Made by a program: the position numbers and the translations under genes
In this document: positions 57,300 through 64,000 of the stretch, piece after piece
Position numbering within the stretch: position 1 is the first letter of the stretch
Layout: each line of letters opens with the position of its first letter
NCBI GenBank assembly: GCA_019055375.1
Contig: JAHQIW010003978.1
Coordinates: 434,001-498,000 of the forward strand
Length of the DNA: 64,000 bases
DNA from: Parelaphostrongylus tenuis
Lineage: Eukaryota; Nematoda; Chromadorea; Rhabditida; Metastrongylidae
Direction of reading: 5' to 3'
The notes under the pieces: generated by a model
Seen by the model: only the letters and a program-made list of their open reading frames with translations
The model's database searches: none
What the model was told of the DNA's origin: nothing

Positions 57300-59590
57300 G
57301 CCCTGCATTGTAGGGAACCCTGTTTTGTACAGTAGAACTGTAGAATTTGTGATCTTCTTTGATTATTTGAGACCATTGAAGAAGGGCCAAGCAAGGCGCA
57401 CAAACATGCAGACAAATTAATCACTCGGAAAAAGAGAAGTAAGGTAATATAACACAGTAAATAATAGTGTTATTTTGATGAAAGAGTGCACTGGAATTTA
57501 TGTGAGCCACACACGGTTGGTTTACACTTTGACCATTCAATGAATGACTCACAAAGATCGTTGAGTTTGTGGAAAGGTTAATTTGTTCTTGATTTGACTT
57601 AAATTAAGGTTAGGTGAGTTTTCAAACTATAAAAGTGACAGGAGTGTTTGGCTGTATGGGATGTAGGCAACCAAATCTTCAAAGGCTGATAAGAAGGATA
57701 AATCCGCCGGTTTGGGAGCTATTCAAATAAACTTCATTCAAATAACTTCATGTCTTGACTTATTAAGAGAACCTATAAACTATTGAATAATGCCGTGTTT
57801 AACAGATAGTCGGGAAATAACTGCAGAAAAGTGCTAATTCCGACGAGATCGAACTGTTTTCCTTTTTTTTCGTGATGATTTTTGGTGGTGTTAAGAAACT
57901 CAAAATTTGTTCGGTATTACTTAGAAAAGAGATAATTGTGAATCAAATTGTGTTAGTAATCCTACGGTCTGAACTACGGTGTTTAGCTTTTCTTCTGCTC
58001 CACGTTTGGCTAATCCTTATGTGCTCATTTTGCACTGTATATGAGAACATCGAACGGGAGGAAAGGATGTTATGTGGTCATTAGCAGACCTGACAATTGT
58101 TAAATCAACTGCTCTTTGTCGCGCTAATGCAAACTGTACAAAGTAGTGATCTCCCACTAAGATTACGTAGATATCATGAGTTGTGTAGTACAATTCCTCT
58201 TAGAGTATATGTGTAGACTGACATAATTACCGTGTTTAGATAGCTATGAATTTGCCTGTTTCATTCTTATTCGATAGTGGCCCGGCCACATTGCTTAACT
58301 CTTTGGATAACATATTAATGCGAAATTATTTTTGCAAATTCTTGATAGCTCTTCTACAAGGTATCACGTTATCTATACTGCTTTAAATTAGATATCCGAA
58401 CAAATTAGCAGCAACGTAGTAACGTATATTGCTGAATATGATTTAATCAATAAACCTCTTCACAGAAAACACGTAAAAGTTCTTCCAAAGGTTTTTTCCA
58501 GTTTTCAAATAGAACCATTGATTTGTTTAACGCTCAGCATCTACGCTTAGTAGGCATTTTCACTTGTTTTTGTGCTTCAAGACCGTCCTTTATATGTGAC
58601 TCTTCATTAGTCAGATGTGTAGAACGACATTTCAAGCATTTCCAAAAATCAAAATTATTATTTTATTAAGGATCACTTTGACAGCTTTTCCAGAAATTCG
58701 TTAAGAATCTACTCATTTCACCAAAAACGATCATTGATTGCTATAACCAAACACATAGCATCTTGGCACCAAAAAGATAACGCATTGTACACCAATAGAG
58801 TTTTTTGACTTTAAGGCTTTTCATAAGCTGTACAAAAGACGTATTTATATGGAAAGTTTGAAGTTACTAAAGTGCGTGAAAATTATGTGCATCTCCATAA
58901 CAGCTCAACAGTACTGTATAAAAAATGTTCATGCCCTCATAGTGGCTGAGGACCGAAGAGAGGTTCATGACTTTTGATCTGGGATATAATGTCTGAGTTG
59001 ATTAACAGGAAATCCAACTGGGCTCAGATCACTGAAAAGAATTACTGCCTGGCAGCAATACTATCTTGCTGACAAGCTGGTGAAGAATTGTGGAAGTCCC
59101 AGCACGATTTTTGAGACCTCGTAAGGAGAAAATCTTGTTCAGCCAGCTAATTTCCAGTATATGTAAGTTGCGTTAGGACCTGTACATTGGTGGTGTTGTG
59201 ATAGCACTCTACCCTCGTATAGGTGAAACGCGGGTTCGACTCGCTCCTTATGTGGAATCTTTTGGATACCATTCTACTTTCAGATGTATATACATGCACA
59301 AAAGCCTTCGTAGTGATTTACTACCTCAAAAAATCATGTGTTTCAAAGTCTTATTCTCATGGGCGTAGCGTCAAGAAATGAATTCTTCCATACAGGTGAT
59401 TTTATAAATTGTTAACTTGTGAGGGACGTTTTTCCTGATTTGACTCTTATTATATTGACCTGCTTTCCACTGGTTATCGAACAGATATAGCTAGCTTGGT
59501 AACAATTTTTTTTCAAGACTCAAAGAACTGAAGATGAAGATCATTGATCGAAATCGATCGCTTGTGCAGTCAGCCTCGTTTGCACTTTGA
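57300..59590. other. No gene seen; one tRNA-like repeat
   Basis: AT-rich. At 59185-59255 (+) TTGGTGGTGTTGTGATAGCA and ACGCGGGTTCGACTCGC form A and B boxes of the same tRNA-derived family as 26655. Confidence 0.4.
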
Positions 59591-59594
59591 AAAA

Positions 59595-60725
59595 GGAAAA
59601 GGTTATGAGCTCTGACCAATCTCTGAGAAAAGCGCCATGCATTCTTCAATATTTAGCTTCGCTTGTAGTGATTGAATCAATATCAAGGCTTTGCATTGAC
59701 TCGCGGTGGCCCTCTCGCAGTATCGAGTCAGTGCTGCTTATCCTCCCGAACAAGTCTGGCCAGTCTGGCAACAATTTACCGACTCTAGAGGGATGAATGA
59801 CTTGATGAACCATGGACAAGCTATCGAACCACTAATCTCCGATGCGACACAGAGCGCCTCTAGCCAATGCACTCTTGTTATTCTTATTTTTACAAGTACA
59901 CATTAAAATTGCCCTTTATGTGAAATAATAAAGAATAAGGCTTACGTTTCGGTCATTCCTCAAGGGATGCGCAATTCGTTCGACTCCATCCAACATTTGA
60001 TGATTGAATGCATATCTGACGTTTCTGAATGACTCACGGTGGCTCAACGATATAACAAAACAGTGGTGCTATCCCCTCATGCAAGTCAGTTGCCAATTTA
60101 TCTATCGCAGAGGGATGGAAGGCTTGGTGAGTAGTGACCGCGGAATCGAGCCATCGAGCACTTGTTTGTCCCAGTCATCTCTAGCCATTGTGCCGCACGC
60201 GCCCTTTTGTTATGTATCAATGAGTGATTAGATGATTATCGACTTTTCTAAGCAATGTTCGAAATGATTCCAGTTTTTAGAAGGAAGTTCTCAGAGTATT
60301 AATCCATCCTAACAATCACATATGTTTAAGCTATCTCAGATGAGCTGCATCTAAGGGCTGTAACTACCTTGGATTCACATCAGTATGCAGCTTTGATTGG
60401 ATCAATTTGATTCCCCTTCATTATAAAAAGCAAAGGGTAAAGCTCTCGACGTTGATCAATCCCTGAGGAATGCGTCATGCATTCGTCATCAGTTTTCTAA
60501 CTTCGCTTGAGGTGATTGAATGCACATCTAGCCTTTACAGTGACTCGCGGTCGGCCTCCCTCTGTATCGAGTCAGTGCTGCTCATCCTCCCAGACAAGCC
60601 TGAAACCCGTCTGATACCAAGTACTGACCCCAGAAGGATGGATAACTTGGTGGCCATGAGCGCGAGATCGAGCCATCAACCTTGCGTGAGACGCAGAACT
60701 CCTCTAAGCTCCGCGCCACATGCGC
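59595..60725 (-). repeat. Cluster of three minus-strand SINE copies
   Basis: Copies at about 59595-59895, 59960-60215 and 60440-60725. Each contains TGATTGAATGCACATCT-like, GACTCGCGGTGGCC-like, ATCGAGTCAGTGCTGCT-like and GGGATGAATGACTTG-like blocks, reverse complements of the 13890 SINE. The A-box end faces right. Confidence 0.75.
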
Positions 60726-60729
60726 TCAT

Positions 60730-62100
60730 TGTAGAGATCCTCGGATGCGGATCACACCATCGACGTTGCAACCCACGTAAGCGGTCGATGTGATGCTCCT
60801 ATTCTTCTTGCGTCTTGACTTGATTAAAAGTATCCTGACGCGCTTAGCACAGCCCACCCATAAACAACACCAGCATGCCAATCACAACGCGATTCGGCGT
60901 CTCCACTGTCGTCGTCGATCACCTGCTCTTATCAGTACTGCCAAACTTCGGCCCTCAATCCATCCGTTAATAAATTCCATTCCTCTGACCATATGGTGTT
61001 TCTCTCATCATTGAAACACTACAGAATCGCAGATTGTTTACTTCTGATGTGGGATGTCTCTACTACAGGGGTACCCGGCCTTTTTTTGTGATGGTACCGT
61101 AATTTTTCATGTTTAAGTTTGTAGAATTATTTTTGAGGTCACAAATTAAGGACAGTCAGAAGAATGTCTTCTGCAAAACACTGTTGCAAACCAAAAACAA
61201 ATAATTACTATTTTATTGCTTTACTGTTATAGTCTAATTGAAGTATGACTCCAAAATAAAGAAAGATATAGTTCTTCCTATAGCTTTTCGATAAGAATTA
61301 TTTCCATATAAGCGCTTTAGCGGTGGTATGATGTTACAACAAAATCAATAATGTAGAGCATCGTTAGCTCGACCGTCCTCTGGATCAATTCAGCCTCCCG
61401 CTTTCGTCAGAAATAGTATTTATTCCACAGGCCTTTAGAAAGGAAATGGAGGTCGTATAAAGTGATCGCTTAAAAATATGCTATGTAGTGAATATTATGG
61501 TGATACTGCTGTGTTCGGAATTGCGAAGTGCTTATATCTATAGTTTCGTATACAGCGGCTATATTGCAGATACTGCTTGCATTTTTGGAATCACTTAGGA
61601 ATTGGAGCATCGTTCGACTGTTGATTTCGAAAAAATTTTTTTTTATATACACAACTGATATAAATATTGCATCTTGCGAACAGAAAAATAAGAAATGGAA
61701 ATAAGAAAATATTTATCTGTGTCGGTTCGTTGGACCTAACATAGGAATCTTATTCTGATCCTCTGTCACTACAAAACTGGGTAGTAACCAAAACATTCAC
61801 ACCAAGCTAAAAACTTTAATCAACCTTTGGCCCTACGTTTGAATTATTTCCAGCTTTAGAATCATGTATGGCTATATATTGTTAAATATACCTTTGGACC
61901 ATATATTATCTGTTTTTCTCTCAAAAAATTGGTTCGCAATCATTTGATGGAGATCATGGAAATGCAGTTCAGAAGCAGGTCTCACTTAACTACACTGAAA
62001 ACCTTTGCTTCACCTAAAACTTCCGATTATGAATGATATTCCTTCGAGTTCATAAAGTTCTTACCATTATGTGAAATTGACAAAGAACTCCGTGATCATA
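60730..62100. other. No gene seen
   Basis: Short frames only; no recognisable repeat beyond the SINE tail at the left edge. Confidence 0.4.
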
Positions 62101-62101
62101 G

Positions 62102-62293
62102 ATCTTGTCAACAATCCATTGTATAATTTCCATTTCTATTTTCGTATTTCTAATCAGTGCCATATCTTATAATCACTCGAGCTGCTATCGCAAAGATTTC
62201 AGGTATCGTTGCTGCAAAGAACCGACAATATCGGCATCCACACATCTCGCTTTGAATTGTGCAGAAGCTCCATGCACGGCACGTAACTTATAA
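62102..62293 (+). CDS. Possible terminal exon of a small secreted Cys-rich protein
   Basis: After an acceptor-like ATCATAG the frame reads a hydrophobic CIISISIFVFLISAISYNHS, then SCYRKDFRYRCCKEPTI, LNCAEAPCTARNL and a stop. The pattern C...CC...C...C after a signal-like segment suggests a short disulphide-bonded secreted peptide. No ATG lies in this exon, so a first exon would be needed. No known family is recognised; chance cannot be excluded. Confidence 0.3.
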   Translation: MLSTIHCIISISIFVFLISAISYNHSSCYRKDFRYRCCKEPTISASTHLALNCAEAPCTARNL

Positions 62294-62424
62294 ATAACCA
62301 CTTCCACTTACATCTTATCGTTATTATTTTTAAGCATATTTTCTTCATTTATTATTGATTTTCGGTAGTTATTTCGGTGCTTTTTGGATAGAAGGGAACC
62401 AATGTATACTCAACCTCATTTGCT

Positions 62425-62784
62425 GTGCAGGAATTTTTCATAGCAGTGTTAGTAATCACTCGAAAGCTCAAATCTCTGGCTAGCTATGTACGTTGCCGAT
62501 TTGTCAAAATAACATTTTACAAAGGTGTAAAATCTGATATGAAATTATGTTTCACACCACGCGTTTTTTTATCCCGCTTATATTTCGTTGGACAGAACTC
62601 CTACTTAGACTGCTGGTATTTTTCCGATAGCACAAGTCTCGAAGAACTCAGAAATGTATTGGCTTTCTGGAAAAGTTCTTTGAATAGGGCTTCAAGACAA
62701 AGAAAATTTTGTGCTTTACATATTGCCAGACAATGCTCTTTCTTCGAACTATTAGTAGTCATTCGACAGCATAAGTTCCGATGA
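62425..62784 (+). CDS. Unassigned 119-codon ORF
   Basis: Frame follows TTTGCTGTGCAG, a good acceptor, and reads EFFIAVLVITRKLKSLASYV onwards. No motif is recognised. Its distal part resembles dispersed repeat sequence (CTTTCTGGAAAAG recurs downstream), so it is probably not a gene. Confidence 0.15.
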   Translation: MQEFFIAVLVITRKLKSLASYVRCRFVKITFYKGVKSDMKLCFTPRVFLSRLYFVGQNSYLDCWYFSDSTSLEELRNVLAFWKSSLNRASRQRKFCALHIARQCSFFELLVVIRQHKFR

Positions 62785-63099
62785 TTCCAACGCTGCGCTT
62801 ATTTTCTGGAAAAGATCCTTTCACTGCAGTGTAGCACGGTAATTAAGATCAAGTTTCACATATTTGGCGCTCTTGTTTGCCGGCTAATCTATGGGCTAGG
62901 AAGCGGGACGATTTATTGATGCTTTGTCCATCAGACAGGTGGGATGGAACTTCTTAGTCAATTGGGAATTTTCTCACCGTTTTCAAAGAAACTCCAGATA
63001 AAGCGATTGACTCGGATACAACTAAATTTCCTCTACACGTTCACGTGTTTTTCGTGAGCGAAGTGAAGTATACATTATACGCATGATAAAAATCAATGC

Positions 63100-63270
63100 G
63101 CGCGGCGGGAGTTGAACATAATTTTATTCTGGACGTTACAGCACTATGAAAAGACTTTCTCAAAAACCTTTTATGTAGCACGCTAGCCAGAAATTTAAGC
63201 TTTCGAACGATTACCAACACTCACATAATAAATTCATATACAGCGAGTGAGGTCGAATATTTATTTGTTC
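63100..63270 (+). repeat. Dispersed repeat unit
   Basis: TTTTATTCTGGACGTTACAGC and AAATTTAAGCTTTCGAACGA match the repeat at 53.7 kb and 7.3 kb. Confidence 0.5.
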
Positions 63271-63411
63271 TCTTGCAACCGCAAAGCACCGTTACTTCTA
63301 TTCCCTTATCTTCATTACCATAGCTTTGCATTGAAAGGCTAGAGTCTCAGAAGATGGCTAGCTCATTCTTCTCAGTATCAAAGCGAAATTTATAGGAAAT
63401 TAACGCATCAT

Positions 63412-63648
63412 ATGAAAGGTAGAAACTATTTACAAATGCTCGATTCTTATTCAATGATCGTGTTCAATTTCACTAAAGTAACAATGATTTGCTATGCTTT
63501 TTTTTCCTCATACTCCGAACTTTCAAAGAAGCTCAAAGAAACTGGAACACAGATTTTGGCATGTTCGACTGTCATCGTTTCCCTCATTGTTCTAATACTC
63601 CTAACTATTCGCTGCCAAATAGTAATTAACTACGCTATAACTATGTAA
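63412..63648 (+). CDS. Possible membrane-anchored ORF
   Basis: ATG-initiated 78-codon frame ending in a hydrophobic segment (STVIVSLIVLILLTI) after SKKLKETGTQ. It is unassigned, and overlaps no recognised repeat. Confidence 0.2.
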   Translation: MKGRNYLQMLDSYSMIVFNFTKVTMICYAFFSSYSELSKKLKETGTQILACSTVIVSLIVLILLTIRCQIVINYAITM

Positions 63649-63657
63649 ACCTCGTTT

Positions 63658-63860
63658 TAACACAATTCCTCGTCATAACTTGCGTCAGAATCATCACAGT
63701 CAAGGCATCGTCTCTCCAGAAATATCCAAACTGCTGTTTAATAGATTCTCCCTTGCTAATGATTGATACACAGTCTCCTATAATAACCTCGTGTACGACT
63801 GTGCTGATCTTCACTCCAGTGGAATAAACATGAACAGAAACAGATTTTCTTCCGGTGCTG
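63658..63860 (-). CDS. Possible exon with PTB/PID-like sequence
   Basis: The minus strand reads STGRKSVSVHVYSTGVKIST, VVHEVIIGDCVSIISKG and QQFGYFWRDD before a stop at 63660. The order (beta strand, G-V-K-I, H-x-V-x-I..CVSII, F-G-Y-F-WRD) resembles the central part of phosphotyrosine-binding domains of Dab/Numb type. It is a partial match by eye only. An upstream GTGAGT near 63880 is too close to be its intron donor. The gene would continue past the window's right edge. Confidence 0.3.
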
Positions 63861-64000
63861 CCCATAGTTCCCAATACTCACCAATCAAAGCGATGGACGA
63901 TATCTGTCTTGCAGAATGCACTTCGAACATGACTAACAGTTACGCTCTAGTAAGTTATTGCATGATACAATGTGATAATGAAGAACTACTGTCCTTTGAA

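Overview
This window reads as nuclear DNA of a rhabditid nematode, most likely a parasitic strongylid such as a hookworm. Genes are split into short exons, many introns end in TTTCAG-like acceptors, and intergenic space is AT-rich. Protein families typical of worms occur: an SRT-like chemoreceptor, a MADF protein and a GT11 glycosyltransferase. RTE LINEs, mariners, tRNA-derived repeats and a Penelope-like element fill the gaps. The species call is inference; no database search was possible.

Layout. 981-5361 (+) holds the C-terminal half of a PDPR-type protein (regulatory subunit of pyruvate dehydrogenase phosphatase) in ten phase-consistent exons. 6532-10250 (+) is a MADF-domain gene with a GC-rich 5' end; a mariner relic lies in one of its introns. 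10.3-19.5 kb is repeat territory: tRNA-like foldbacks, decayed hammerhead elements, a long inverted-repeat element, an RTE LINE relic and a mariner MITE. 19662-23262 (-) is a GT11 fucosyltransferase-like gene with no recognisable C-terminal exons. 23.7-27.1 kb is mobile DNA, including a hammerhead element inserted into a mariner. 31.15-35.5 kb (-) is a Penelope-like element next to a near-full-length RTE LINE. 38377-48794 (-) is a seven-transmembrane receptor of about 320 residues in eight or nine exons. One of its introns encloses a 138-residue gene (41912-42576, -) and a LINE relic. 48.8-64 kb is mostly repeats with a few weak exon candidates.

Main discovery. The window is rich in hammerhead ribozyme motifs. 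Four copies keep an intact conserved core and perfect flanking helices: 26101-26150 (-), 26446-26495 (+), 49268-49310 (-) and 57238-57285 (-). All have a loopless, palindromic stem III. Decayed relatives lie at 13.1, 13.4, 13.7, 24.7 and 54.4 kb. In one family the ribozymes sit in opposite orientation in the two arms of an inverted repeat. One member (24358-24832) is flanked by a 12-bp duplication inside a mariner gene, so the family is mobile. A third motif type (CUGAAGA core, two-base-pair stem III) recurs across the window and also lies just downstream of the Penelope-like GIY-YIG domain.

Exon calls rest on reading-frame continuity, splice dinucleotides and recognised family motifs, read by eye. 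Terminal exons and starts are the weakest parts.
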